Shown: positions 17,361 through 25,612 of the stretch, piece after piece
Layout: each line of letters starts with the position of its first letter
How positions within the stretch are numbered: the first letter of the stretch is position 1
Assembly: GCA_964394145.1 (NCBI GenBank)
Contig: CAYMVL010000027.1
Span: 1-28,229 of the forward strand
From: JAFGBN01 sp964394145
GTDB lineage: Bacteria; Chloroflexota; Dehalococcoidia; GIF9; AB-539-J10
Length of the DNA: 28,229 bases
Reading direction: 5' to 3'
The notes under the pieces: generated by a model
What the model was told of the DNA's origin: nothing
What the model saw: only the letters and a program-made list of their open reading frames with translations
The model's database searches: none
Translations under genes and position numbers: made by a program

Positions 17361-18236
17361 TCATGCCGGAGCTGCTGCCCCTATTGAAATTAGCTCTTCC
17401 AGGGTCTTATCGGCGCTCTGCGCCGGGTAGTAATGGAGCCAGGCATTATATTCCGGGTCGGGTCCCTCCGTATCCATGGTAAGCTCGACTGACTTGCGTA
17501 CTGAAAGGCTTTCGGAGCAGAGGTTCTTGACCAGGCTTATTGTGGCCCTGTCCACATAATCCAGATCGACGGAGGCGTCCCAGGCGAGATATGTGGAGCT
17601 GCCTTTTTCCATGAAAGCCTGCGCCAGGTCATCGAAATAGAGGCAGGAGCAGCCCATCATTATGATGAGGGTGTTGTGAAAGTTCCCTTTCATGCTCTGG
17701 GTGATGAATTTTGGGGCTATGCCAAATAGGACTGGATAATCGTCAGCCACCTGGACCATGGTCAACTGTTCATCGAGCTGTTCGGGCACATGCTTCAAAG
17801 AGCTGTACGGCTCATTAGTAAACAAATAGGTTACTGGAATCACGCCCTCGGCTACTTCCATCAGGCCGGAATGGGCACGGAAGACGATGAGTTTATAGCC
17901 GTAGCCCGGCAAGTTGCGATAGAAGTCCACAGTGATATCATCGCCCTGATAAACGTCAACTTCTTCGAAGCCATAGTCCTTGAGGTCGCCGGTGACCTCT
18001 GTGATGAAGTCTTCGTTTGGCTGGAGGCTGTAAAGCTGGTCAACGATGGCTGCCTTCAGGCCCTGTGACGCGGCTGGACTGGCTGGCTGGGCCGGAGGGC
18101 CTAGGCGAACAAAGACAATGGCAGCAGCAATGGCCAGGCCGATGCCCAGCCATGCAAACCATGGCAGGCGCCCCCACAGGGGCTTGCCCCTGTCCAGCTT
18201 CTCTTTAGTCTGTCTTTTTGACTTTGCTTTGGTCAA
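17361..18236 (-). CDS. membrane-anchored protein with caspase-like (clan CD) motifs
   Basis: A 291-aa protein of unrecognised family. A basic N-terminus is followed by one membrane helix (27-44) and a Pro/Ala linker, leaving residues 60-291 outside. Two motifs suggest a clan CD cysteine peptidase fold: a hydrophobic strand ending in H122 with S-G (LIVFRAHSG), and a second strand ending in C196 (LIIMMGCSCLYFDDLAQAF). That is the His/Cys dyad arrangement of caspases and gingipains, followed by EKGSSTYLAWDASVD. Activity is an inference from this pattern only. The start is taken as TTG with a poor ribosome site, so the true start is uncertain. It appears to be a single gene. Confidence 0.7.
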   Translation of the reverse strand: MTKAKSKRQTKEKLDRGKPLWGRLPWFAWLGIGLAIAAAIVFVRLGPPAQPASPAASQGLKAAIVDQLYSLQPNEDFITEVTGDLKDYGFEEVDVYQGDDITVDFYRNLPGYGYKLIVFRAHSGLMEVAEGVIPVTYLFTNEPYSSLKHVPEQLDEQLTMVQVADDYPVLFGIAPKFITQSMKGNFHNTLIIMMGCSCLYFDDLAQAFMEKGSSTYLAWDASVDLDYVDRATISLVKNLCSESLSVRKSVELTMDTEGPDPEYNAWLHYYPAQSADKTLEELISIGAAAPA

Positions 18237-18320
18237 AGTTCTCGTTCAGTTAAGGTGCTACTTCGCTCTTACCCTAATTTTAGCTTCTTCAGCAACTTGT
18301 ATCAATCGGGCAAAGCGCAA

Positions 18321-18341
18321 CAAAGAGGCATCTCCTCTTTG
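18321..18341. repeat. 8-bp hairpin between the caspase-like gene and vapC
   Basis: CAAAGAGG and CCTCTTTG pair around a 5-base loop. There is no T run on either strand, so terminator function is doubtful. Confidence 0.4.
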
Positions 18342-18383
18342 TCATCCTGAGGAGTCAGGAGCGTTAGCGACGAAGCAATCTCA
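18341..18383. repeat. half copy of the GAAGCAATCTC repeat
   Basis: GTCATCCTGAGGAG (18341-18354) followed by CGAAGCAATCTC (18371-18382). This is the GTCATCCTGA variant of the repeat seen complete at 17207-17285, lacking the return arm. Confidence 0.55.
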
Positions 18384-18401
18384 TGCTCTGCGGCGTCCTG
18401 G

Positions 18402-18814
18402 TTATCTGAGCTCCCCGACTATCTGGGAAGGCTCAACCCTTTGGATTTCGCCCTTATCAAAATCCCTGTCAAAACTTACAATCTTCAGGTTGTGTAGCCT
18501 TGCTGCGTAATACTGATAAGCATCATCGAAACCGAAGTTCATTTGCTTGGCGAGCTGGGCTATGTGAAGCTTATCATCTAAGCTGGTATTTATTACCCTT
18601 AGACCAACGAAGGCCCTGAGGTCGTTGAGAAAGCGAATCAAAAAATCCAAAAGCCTTTGATGGGTCAGGATGACTGCAATTTAATGAAGCGTGAAATCTG
18701 TGACCGCGGCCTGCTTTTTCCTTCGAGCACAAGTTCCATAAGCTTCAAGCACTCGTCTCTCCTCTCTTGGTCCAACAGAACCTCGAGGAAGATGTTGGTA
18801 TCAATGAGATACAT
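18402..18814 (-). pseudogene. vapC: VapC-type PIN-domain toxin, broken by frameshift and stop
   Basis: Reading from 18814 gives MYLIDTNIFLEVLLDQERR, a normal PIN start with the first catalytic Asp, but the frame ends at 18665. Shifting frame at the A run near 18716-18720 gives K-Q-A-A-V-T-D-F-T-L-H, a TAA where Ser is expected, then I-A-V-I-L-T-H-Q-R and the rest of the domain down to FDDAYQYYAARLHNLKIVSFDRDFD (stop at 18402). So there are two independent lesions, one missing base and one nonsense codon. The 82-codon 3' part alone lacks the N-terminal active-site Asp. The toxin is presumably dead. The start overlaps the end of vapB by 14 bases, as in an intact pair. Confidence 0.8.
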
Positions 18815-19004
18815 AATCTTTGGTCCACATATCTTTTATGTCGTGCTGAAGGTCTACCGAGGATTTAGGCTTGAGTCCTTTCAAAGCACCTACCCAGCTT
18901 GCAATCTGCGGTTTAACGATAATTTCCACCTCGTCCCCCTCTTCTAAATCCAATTTGGTTTGTGGAACAAAAACACCTTTTTCATACCTGGCTTTGATCA
19001 TCAT
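18801..19004 (-). CDS. vapB: VapB-type antitoxin, DUF104/AF2212 family
   Basis: A 67-aa protein: MMIKARYEKGVFVPQTKLDL, then EEGDEVEIIVKP and a C-terminal tail (LKPKSSVDLQHDIKDMW) that would wrap the PIN toxin. The N-terminal half is the short beta-barrel of AF2212/DUF104 antitoxins, normally encoded just before a PIN gene, as here. AGGAG lies 11 bases before the first of two ATGs. The frame is intact although its toxin is broken, so it may be a relic or may still act on a homologous toxin elsewhere. Confidence 0.85.
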   Translation of the reverse strand: MMIKARYEKGVFVPQTKLDLEEGDEVEIIVKPQIASWVGALKGLKPKSSVDLQHDIKDMWTKDYVSH

Positions 19005-19164
19005 CTTTCTTATTCTCCTCGGCTTCAGTCATCCCGGCTCTTTAAACTCTCCCATGATCCCTAAGCCAGTTTAGCACTATCTAAGAGAGTCCATCCACTT
19101 GCCCTGCCATACCGTGAGCCAGATGGGGCTCAACAATTGCCCCTCAGAGTATACAGGGACAGTT

Positions 19165-19203
19165 AAAAAGAAAGGGCAGGCTCTTGAAGGAATCTGCCCT
19201 TTC
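19165..19203 (-). terminator. intrinsic terminator of the surface-protein operon
   Basis: On the minus strand GAAAGGGCAG (19194-19203) and CTGCCCTTTC (19170-19179) form a 10-bp stem with a 14-base loop, followed at once by five T (19165-19169). It lies about 90 bases past the 105-aa gene and closes the cluster that starts at 25422. Confidence 0.85.
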
Positions 19204-19250
19204 TGGTTTACCGTGGTTAGCGCTAAGCCCGGCGCCGCCTTTTGCCCTCC

Positions 19251-19285
19251 GTCATTGCGAGGCACAAGGTGCCGTGGCAATCTCA
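19251..19285. repeat. short copy of the CATTGCGA/GCAATCTC repeat with hairpin
   Basis: GTCATTGCGA (19251-19260), a GGCAC-AAG-GTGCC hairpin (19261-19273) and GGCAATCTCAT. It is a compact version of the repeat at 17207-17285 and lies between the 105-aa gene and its terminator. Confidence 0.65.
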
Positions 19286-19291
19286 TGAAGC

Positions 19292-19609
19292 CTATCCATA
19301 TATGCTGCGGCGCCTCCTTACGATGATAGCTCCAGCCACGATAGCGGCAAATAGAGCAATCCAGGGCGCCAGGATAAGGAGCTTGTTGACGGGGTAGGCC
19401 TCACCACCGACCGGCCCTGGAGGTTCCGGTTCAGGTTGTGGACCCGGGCCTGGCTCCAGGTCAGGGGTAGCGGTGACCAAAACCTCTGTTGAGCTCATAA
19501 CCTCGCTCTGCTGACCTGTTGCCATGCGTACCTGAGGTGCGCCTGTGATTATAGCCACCGCGATGATAATCATCGCCAGCGTTAAGACCCACTTTCGCAT
19601 TTTACTCAT
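19292..19609 (-). CDS. small secreted/membrane protein with PVGGEAYPVNKL tag
   Basis: A 105-aa protein with an N-terminal signal or membrane helix (about 5-24), a short Glu/Pro/Gly-rich linker (EPGPGPQPEPEPPG), the motif PVGGEAYPVNKL (66-77), LILAPWIAL, a hydrophobic helix and RRRRS at the C-terminus. The last ~40 residues match the end of the 624-aa protein at 25977-27851. There is almost no folded domain, so the protein may be chiefly a carrier of the tag. It is the last gene before the terminator, 75 bases after the 225-aa gene. The function is not known. Confidence 0.75.
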   Translation of the reverse strand: MSKMRKWVLTLAMIIIAVAIITGAPQVRMATGQQSEVMSSTEVLVTATPDLEPGPGPQPEPEPPGPVGGEAYPVNKLLILAPWIALFAAIVAGAIIVRRRRSIYG

Positions 19610-19684
19610 TATTCGATGCCGTCAAGCCACAAGCTACTCCAATAGGGCAACCGTCCTGGGGAAAGTATGCCAGGAACTACGAAG

Positions 19685-20362
19685 CTAACTAGCACTCTTG
19701 CGCTTCCTTTTCACCCCCATGTATATCGCTATCCCTGCAGCGACCGAGCTAAGCGCTGCTACAATCGGCACCCACGAATAGCCACTACCGGTTGAAGACG
19801 TGATATCCATCGGTTCTTGAGGGTCTGGCGACATGCAGACACTTCCATTATTCAGGGTGGTTATCTCCGCTGGGGGTTGAGTGGCAGACGGGGCGATCTC
19901 TTCGGGGCGAGTGCTGATAAACATCCGTGATGCTATCTCTACCTGCACCATAGCCTCATCTCCGGCGATGGTGAAGCTTATCCATGCTTCGCCTTTCCGC
20001 CCGGAATAGTCCGCGGCATTCTCTGGCATCTTCACCACCACGGTGACATCGGCATTGCTGCCGGCAGCAACGAGCAAAGATTCCGGCGCGACCGTTATCC
20101 AGTCGAGGTGTGGGAACGGCTCGTACTCGGGGTCGGTATAGTCCGGCAGGCGTGTCCTGACGTTATACGCGGCGTCTTCATCACCCTGGTTATAGAGGGT
20201 GATACTGAATTCACCCTGGCTGCCCGGATAGAGGTTATCTACGTACACCTTGCCCGGGTTAATGCCAAAACTGGCCAGGGCAGTAGCTGGAGCTAGGGCA
20301 ACCATAGCGGCTGCCACAGCCACAATAATGACCGATAGCCTCAACCGCCTCTTAGTTAGCAT
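19685..20362 (-). CDS. membrane-tethered Ig-like extracellular protein
   Basis: A 225-aa protein with a signal peptide (to about residue 30, ending PATALA), a beta-rich Ig-like region (FGINPGKVYVDNLYPGSQGEF, ITLYNQGDEDAAYNV, VAAGSNADVTVVVKMPE, GEAWISFTIA), a short spacer, one membrane helix (about 197-217) and a KRKRKS tail. Signal peptide, Ig-like ectodomain and C-terminal membrane helix is the plan of DUF916 (WxL-interacting) proteins, though I do not claim homology. It starts nine bases after the 167-aa gene, so the two are co-expressed. A role in holding the neighbouring secreted proteins at the surface is a guess. Confidence 0.75.
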   Translation of the reverse strand: MLTKRRLRLSVIIVAVAAAMVALAPATALASFGINPGKVYVDNLYPGSQGEFSITLYNQGDEDAAYNVRTRLPDYTDPEYEPFPHLDWITVAPESLLVAAGSNADVTVVVKMPENAADYSGRKGEAWISFTIAGDEAMVQVEIASRMFISTRPEEIAPSATQPPAEITTLNNGSVCMSPDPQEPMDITSSTGSGYSWVPIVAALSSVAAGIAIYMGVKRKRKSAS

Positions 20363-20371
20363 CAGACTCTA

Positions 20372-20875
20372 TTAAGCTGCTGTAGCGGTTAAACGTACAG
20401 TTATCGACTTCTGTACACCATCGGTGAATGAAGTAGGCGCTACTAGCTGCATATTCCAGCTATAGTCGGTGTTTGCGGCCAAAGAGGCCACCAGGTTGTT
20501 AGGTGAAGCATTCTTAACAATAATGCCGTTTGTATCTGCAGTACCGGCCTTGAGCCCCGCCGTATCTGCCGCTGCCGTAGCCGTATCGCTGTGTGTCCAA
20601 CCCACACCGCCTGACCATGTGGCGGTGGTTACCGAGATAGCGATGTTGGTAGCGATTGAGCTGGTGTTGGTAATAGTGAAGTGGTTAGAAGGGGTTGAGG
20701 TAGTTGAACTTGCCGCTACAACGCCGAAGCTGTATGTGCTTGGGGCATTCGCGATGCCCATATAGGAAGGGGTTGCCGTTACGGTCACATCCTGTGTGGT
20801 GTCAGCCATAACGGGCACCACCATGGCAAGCATCAGCGCCATGACCGCTAGTATCGTGATAAAACCTTTTTTCAT
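20372..20875 (-). CDS. small secreted protein made of the shared C-terminal module
   Basis: A 167-aa protein: a signal peptide (1-24, cleavage after VMA) and then one ~125-aa module. The module has YSFGVV, HFTITNTSSIATNI, a Trp-containing strand, GLKAG, NLVASLA, MQLVAPTSFTDGVQKS and a C-terminal LTATAA. The same module ends the 515- and 858-aa proteins encoded upstream. The amino-acid make-up (Thr, Ala, Ser, Asn rich, no Cys) suits an abundant surface protein. AAGGAGG lies a few bases before the ATG. It may be a structural subunit with which the larger proteins assemble, but no family was recognised. Confidence 0.78.
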   Translation of the reverse strand: MKKGFITILAVMALMLAMVVPVMADTTQDVTVTATPSYMGIANAPSTYSFGVVAASSTTSTPSNHFTITNTSSIATNIAISVTTATWSGGVGWTHSDTATAAADTAGLKAGTADTNGIIVKNASPNNLVASLAANTDYSWNMQLVAPTSFTDGVQKSITVRLTATAA

Positions 20876-20979
20876 GATTTTCCTCCTTATTATTTATTAA
20901 GCACTATTACTTAAGTACTTTTGCCTCTCTTGAAGTATTGCCTATTGCCTCTATTCTATTTTCAAAACGTCTGTCGACC

Positions 20980-22527
20980 TCAGGCTGCAGTTGCAGTCAA
21001 AATAACCGTACCGGACTTCTGTATGTAATCAGAGAAAGACGAGGGTGCGAGCAGTTGCAGTCCCCATTTCTGAGTAGCTCCGGTTGCCAGTGAGCTTTTT
21101 AGCGTGTTAAAAATGGCCGTCTTTCTCACGATAACGTTATAGGCTCCTCCTTCCAGCCCTGCTTTAAGCCCGAATATATCCGTTCCGGGGGTGGCGCTAT
21201 CGGAAAGCGTCCAGGTAGTCGAACCGCCAATCATGTCTGTGCCGTGGATGGTAATGTTGATGGTATGGTCGCCGGTATTTGTAATGGTGAAGTGGTCTAG
21301 GCCGCTTTCATAAGTGCCGCTTTCCTCAACCAGGCCGAATGTATAATAAGGTGGATCATTGGTAAACTCGGTGCTAGCAGGAGGGTCACAATACCATCGG
21401 AGACAAGGGTAGCCATCATTTTCGCCAGAGATAATCTCCCAGATGTCGGCGAAGTCCCAGCCCACATCGGTGAATGTGCTCTCCGTTTTCATTTGTGTCG
21501 TAGTCTTACCCGTGCCGCCGGCACTGCTAGGCTGACCGGAGGTTTCTGCGTCCCAGAAAGAATTGGTTGCCGTGCCGGCGTTCCCACCCGTTCCTACATT
21601 ACCTACCAGCCCCCCAACCTGCATACGGCCACTGTCAGTTGTTACGAGGCCTGTTGAATATGAATCGATGATTTGCCCCCTGTACAGGATACAGCCGGCC
21701 AGCCCGCCGATTCTTATCGCGCTTGATGGGCTGCCGCCCGTGTGAGTGACATCACCCCTGGCAAAAGAATTTGTGATTGTGCCTTTCTGGGAGCAGCCCG
21801 CGAGGCCGCCGAACTTGTCGCCTTTGTCATCTGACCCCGATAGACTGAGCGCCGAATAACTAACATGGACATCGGCAAAGCAGCGACTGGCTATCGGATT
21901 ATCTGTACCGCCGGGTGTTTCTTGCCAGCTGTTATGTGAGCCTATCAGGCCGCCCGTGGCACCGTTACCGGTAACGCTGCCGCCGATTGAAGAGCATCTT
22001 TCTATAATGGTGTTGGCATTCCCTGTTACCCTGCCGATTAAGGTACCAACGCCGCGAATGCCGGTGACAGTGGTATCTACCAGATTCACGTCTTTGATAA
22101 CTGTCGCCGCCGTATTGTCTCCGATGTGTCCGAAAAGCCCCACATTATACTTGTCCGGGCGGGAGATATATAGACCTGTGATGGTATAACCTTTACCGTC
22201 GAAGCTCCCGGTAAATTTATTGACCGGTGTTAAAGTAGAATCATTTCCGGCAATAGGCACGAAACCTGCACCGCTGTTCCAGCTGCTGGTTGCCGACGCG
22301 TCTATGTCGTTTTTCAGGGCATAATGTGCTGTGAGCTTGTTGTTCATAGCCTGGAGGTCGAGAACATCCTCGATAAGATAGGGGTTACCCGCGGTGCCGT
22401 CGCCGCCGCCGAAGGAGCCGCCTGCAGCTTGTGCCTCTTGAGTCGGGGAGAAGATAGAACTAAGGAATAACACTGCAACTAATACGGTTACTACTACACG
22501 CACCACGCTAGAGCGCAAATGTACCAT
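20980..22527 (-). CDS. secreted GLUG-motif protein with shared C-terminal module
   Basis: A 515-aa protein. A signal peptide (ending AQAA near 36) leads to GGGDGTAGNPYLIEDVLDLQ, the usual entry of GLUG-repeat proteins. Repeats of the GLIG/GGLAG/GLVG type follow: VGTLIGRVTGNA, TGGLIGSHNS, FGGLAGCSQKG, IGGLAGCILYRG and VGGLVGNVGTG. Then come SFWDAETSGQ and WEIISGENDGYPCLRW, which normally close such a solenoid. Residues 390-515 are the module shared with its neighbours, ending LTATAA. GLUG solenoids are usually surface adhesin-like proteins. AGGAG and GGTGG lie just upstream of the ATG. The module sequence matches the 858-aa protein very closely, even past the stop codon. Confidence 0.85.
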   Translation of the reverse strand: MVHLRSSVVRVVVTVLVAVLFLSSIFSPTQEAQAAGGSFGGGDGTAGNPYLIEDVLDLQAMNNKLTAHYALKNDIDASATSSWNSGAGFVPIAGNDSTLTPVNKFTGSFDGKGYTITGLYISRPDKYNVGLFGHIGDNTAATVIKDVNLVDTTVTGIRGVGTLIGRVTGNANTIIERCSSIGGSVTGNGATGGLIGSHNSWQETPGGTDNPIASRCFADVHVSYSALSLSGSDDKGDKFGGLAGCSQKGTITNSFARGDVTHTGGSPSSAIRIGGLAGCILYRGQIIDSYSTGLVTTDSGRMQVGGLVGNVGTGGNAGTATNSFWDAETSGQPSSAGGTGKTTTQMKTESTFTDVGWDFADIWEIISGENDGYPCLRWYCDPPASTEFTNDPPYYTFGLVEESGTYESGLDHFTITNTGDHTINITIHGTDMIGGSTTWTLSDSATPGTDIFGLKAGLEGGAYNVIVRKTAIFNTLKSSLATGATQKWGLQLLAPSSFSDYIQKSGTVILTATAA

Positions 22528-22594
22528 AATCCACCACTCCTAAGCTACCTACCAGTAAGCTGCTGTACATCATGTTAGAGACCTCATATTCAAT

Positions 22595-22762
22595 TCAATT
22601 CCATTCTACAACCGGGTTGTAGTTAACGTCAATAGCTGTCGCGCTCGTTTGGGTGGTGATAGTGCGCCAGCCAGTGCCTGTGTTAGGCATCGAGCTTGCT
22701 GCCACTACACCAAAGTCATAGGTAGACTGGTTGTTTGCGATGCTTATGTAAGTAGGCTTTTT
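22595..22762 (-). pseudogene. remnant of a shared-module surface gene
   Basis: The minus-strand frame reads KKPTYISIANNQSTYDFGVV, then AASSMPNTGTGWRTITTQTS, and stops at 22595. The first 25 residues match the start of the module in the 167-aa protein (PSYMGIANAPSTYSFGVVAASS). There is no start codon or signal peptide, and the rest of the module is missing. It sits in the 318-bp gap between the 858- and 515-aa genes and looks like what is left of another family member. Confidence 0.65.
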
Positions 22763-22845
22763 GATAACTCTTGTCCTTCTTTCCGCTACTTATCCAGTGC
22801 TTAAGTGCCTGTACCTTTACATATTACTGTAAACGCCTGTCGACC

Positions 22846-25422
22846 TCAGGCTGCATTTGCTGTCAAGATAACCGTGCCTGTCTTCTGCATAGAATCGGAA
22901 AAAGACGTGGGTGCCAGCATTTGCAGTCCCCATTTCTGAGTAGCTCCGGATGCCACTGAGCTTTTTAGCGTATTAAACGTGGCTGTTTTCCGCACAGTAA
23001 CGTTATAGGCGCCTCCTTCCAGCCCTGCTTTAAGCCCGAAGGTATCCGTTCCCGGGTCAGCAGTATCTGACAGTGACCAGGTAATCGCCCCGCCAGACAT
23101 GTCCGTGCAGTGGATGGTAATAGCGATGACCTGGTCTCCGGTATTGGTGATGGTAAAATGGGTTAGACCGCTTTCGTAAATGCCGCTCTCCTCAACCAGG
23201 CCGAAGGTATAGTTAGTTGGGTGATTGGTGAACCCGATACTTGGTGCTGTCATTTGTACCATGTCAGAAACATCTCTATATTGCCAAATAAGCCCATCGG
23301 TCAAGTGCAGAATTGGTTTATAGGAGCCGGCTTGGAATCCTGACGGCACCTGAGTAGTACTAAACGTAAGCGTCTCGCTTTCGCCTCCTCCTACAGTAAC
23401 TTCATCGCTTAAAAACGCTTGATATGTGTATGTTCCATCCGTAAATCTAAAATATGAGCCTGTAGTCAGGTTCATTGCTACTGAGGCAGCATTCGTGACA
23501 TTCAAACTGAAGGATACCGGGGCTCCTGCATGAGCACTGGTGGGCGACAAGGTGCCACCTATATAGAGCAGGTTTGGAAGTTCAGCTGATACACCGGTAA
23601 ATGATATGGCAACATAGCCAGTAGCCAGTAGATATATAGCCTCAACAACAGTCTGGACGTCACTGGTGCTGTAGGGAGCTGTTAGGGTTACTGTAGCCTC
23701 TCCAGACCCGTTGGTCACCGCCGACGATGCCGAGAGAATCCCTCTTGAGGCATGGAAGTAGAGAGTAGCATCAGGAATTCCGGTACCCGCTTGCTTAAGC
23801 GTGGCTGAAATTGCGGACGTGCTGCTGCCATCAGCATCGATACCTGACGAGGGTACAGCCGCCAGGCTGATAGCATAAACCAGGATAGAGATAGTTGTAT
23901 CGATGGTCGTGGTGAGTGAGGGCGAACCACTATCTTTAATGGCTACCGGGAAGAGATAATCAGTGCCTGAAGTTGTACTTGGCACCGTGCTATAGGTTAT
24001 GGAAAAATCTGCGAGGTCGCCAAGCTGTAGATAGTCTGAAGGGGATGCCGCGGTAAAAGTTACCGCTGTTGGAGAGCCCGCGGTGGAAACAGTCCATGTT
24101 GTCGTGCCATAGGATACGCTGGCGCTGGAATAGTTAAAATTGGTGTGGCCAGAAGTGATCTCTATCTCCTTAACCGGATTGGCCCCTTGATTACCAATTG
24201 TAAAGATGAAGGTTACATCAGTTGCTCCGGCTGAGGCTGAGCCAGGGCTGACACCCACTGAATAGGTCATGAGATAACCGGTACCTGTAGTGGCAGTGTT
24301 AGTGCTAACAGGTCCGTTAGCCGTGGCGTAGCCGGAAAAGGCATAGTCATCCCCGACACTGCCAGTGATTTTATATGTCCATTGAAAGGTGGCTGAGCTT
24401 CCCGAGGGGATAGAGGCAATCGATGTAGGGTCAGGGCCTGATTGATACTCAAAAATGGAGGCGCCGCTGGTGGTCAGTGCGGATGGCACCACGTTCCCCA
24501 GTGATGTGTCACCGTTGTTGTAAACGATCATCTTAACGGTGATGTACTGCCCGGTAATTACTTGTAAAGGTGTTGTGGACATGGTGGCAGAGAAATCACC
24601 GATCACTAGCTCGTTTGAGATGGCAGTCAGGCTACTGACTGCAGAGTTGGCGGCTGACCCAGAGAAAGTAATGGTGCTACTAGAGCTAGCAGTATAAGTC
24701 CAGGCAAACACATCCTCCCCGCCGGCTGATAATGATAGGCTTGAGGGGGTGGGGCCGCTAATTGGAGAAACGGCACCGGTTCCGCTTATAGTAAGGCCAC
24801 CGGGAACTATGTTGTCCTGGTCTGCTGTAGAGCGGTTATTTACTCTCATAGAGACGGTTATTGCGCCGTTAACAGCAACAGAATCATTCGGGTCAGTAAA
24901 AAATGATACCTTGAGTCCCTTCCTATCCCAATCTGGCAATCCGCCTGTTCGGTTGAACGGTGGACCAGTAGGCCCTTTTATCCAAGCATCGATGAGAGCA
25001 TCTATCACATCTGTAGCAGCGCCGGGAATAAAGCCACCGTCAACCCCGGTGACGGTAACATCGAAGGTAAGGCTGTTTCCTGGAGAAACTTCATCGGCAG
25101 TATTGCTGGTTCTCAAATCTATGGCATATGGCTCTGTTGGAGTAGCATGAATACTCCAGCCAGTCGGGGCTCCTGTGCTCGCGGATACATGGTAGATGTT
25201 TTGGTCGAAGTACAGGGTAACTCGCGAGATGCTTCTTTGGCTATTGGCGCTATTGTGGACTGTAACGGGGATAGTCGCTGAAGCGTCCCCCATGATTACG
25301 GTTGTATCTGCCGGGACGGTTAGTGAGTATTCGTCACCGGCTGCTGAAACAGGAATAGAAGAAACAGGTAACGACATTACCAGCATAGTAAGTATGGTCG
25401 CTATTAGTGTTATTTTTTTCAC
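22846..25422 (-). CDS. large secreted multi-Ig / Big-domain protein with shared C-terminal module
   Basis: An 858-aa protein: a signal peptide (to about 28, PVSAAG), then a chain of beta-sandwich domains of the CARDB/NEW3-like kind (about 34-510; the pattern SVAVNGAITVSMRVNNRS recurs as VITGQYITVKMIVYNNGD). An invasin-like Big_1 domain follows (about 517-610: SSGIDADGSSTSAISATLKQ, ATLYFHASRGILS, NGSGEATVTLTAP). One more Ig domain spans about 620-725, and the shared module 730-858 ends LTANAA. The start is GTG with AGGA very close upstream. It is the first gene of the cluster and lies behind a long structured leader with a terminator. It is probably a surface stalk or adhesin. Confidence 0.85.
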   Translation of the reverse strand: MKKITLIATILTMLVMSLPVSSIPVSAAGDEYSLTVPADTTVIMGDASATIPVTVHNSANSQRSISRVTLYFDQNIYHVSASTGAPTGWSIHATPTEPYAIDLRTSNTADEVSPGNSLTFDVTVTGVDGGFIPGAATDVIDALIDAWIKGPTGPPFNRTGGLPDWDRKGLKVSFFTDPNDSVAVNGAITVSMRVNNRSTADQDNIVPGGLTISGTGAVSPISGPTPSSLSLSAGGEDVFAWTYTASSSSTITFSGSAANSAVSSLTAISNELVIGDFSATMSTTPLQVITGQYITVKMIVYNNGDTSLGNVVPSALTTSGASIFEYQSGPDPTSIASIPSGSSATFQWTYKITGSVGDDYAFSGYATANGPVSTNTATTGTGYLMTYSVGVSPGSASAGATDVTFIFTIGNQGANPVKEIEITSGHTNFNYSSASVSYGTTTWTVSTAGSPTAVTFTAASPSDYLQLGDLADFSITYSTVPSTTSGTDYLFPVAIKDSGSPSLTTTIDTTISILVYAISLAAVPSSGIDADGSSTSAISATLKQAGTGIPDATLYFHASRGILSASSAVTNGSGEATVTLTAPYSTSDVQTVVEAIYLLATGYVAISFTGVSAELPNLLYIGGTLSPTSAHAGAPVSFSLNVTNAASVAMNLTTGSYFRFTDGTYTYQAFLSDEVTVGGGESETLTFSTTQVPSGFQAGSYKPILHLTDGLIWQYRDVSDMVQMTAPSIGFTNHPTNYTFGLVEESGIYESGLTHFTITNTGDQVIAITIHCTDMSGGAITWSLSDTADPGTDTFGLKAGLEGGAYNVTVRKTATFNTLKSSVASGATQKWGLQMLAPTSFSDSMQKTGTVILTANAA

Positions 25423-25439
25423 TTTCCTGACGCTTCTTT

Positions 25440-25531
25440 AGCTTTAGTCTCTACGGCTATCACGTTACTGCAGTAACGCTCAATCTCTATCTCGATGCCC
25501 GTCATAGTGTTGCAACGGCAATGCTAAAGCT
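25440..25531. repeat. nested inverted repeats before the 858-aa gene
   Basis: AGCTTTAG (25440-25447) and CTAAAGCT (25524-25531) form an outer 8-bp pair. Inside is a perfect 16-bp palindrome, CGTTACTGCAGTAACG (25463-25478). All lie in the transcribed leader between the terminator at 25588 and the GTG start. They could be a protein-binding site or an RNA hairpin. Confidence 0.55.
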
Positions 25532-25587
25532 GAAGTGTCCTGACATGACCTGTGGTCTCTCCTTTGGATTTCGCCGCTAATTTACAT

Positions 25588-25612
25588 AAAAAACCGACCT
25601 TCAGGTCGGTTT
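25588..25612 (-). terminator. intrinsic terminator inside the surface-operon leader
   Basis: On the minus strand AAACCGACC (25604-25612), loop TGAA and GGTCGGTTT (25591-25599) form a 9-bp stem, followed by more T (25588-25590). It lies after the promoter at 25744 and 165 bases before the start codon, so it would stop transcription unless prevented. It could also end read-through from the 624-aa gene. Confidence 0.85.

Noticed and set aside
18402..18650. A stand-alone 82-aa PIN protein
   Set aside because: Its TTG start lies in the middle of the PIN fold; the N-terminal half is found upstream in another frame, so it is the 3' part of a broken vapC.
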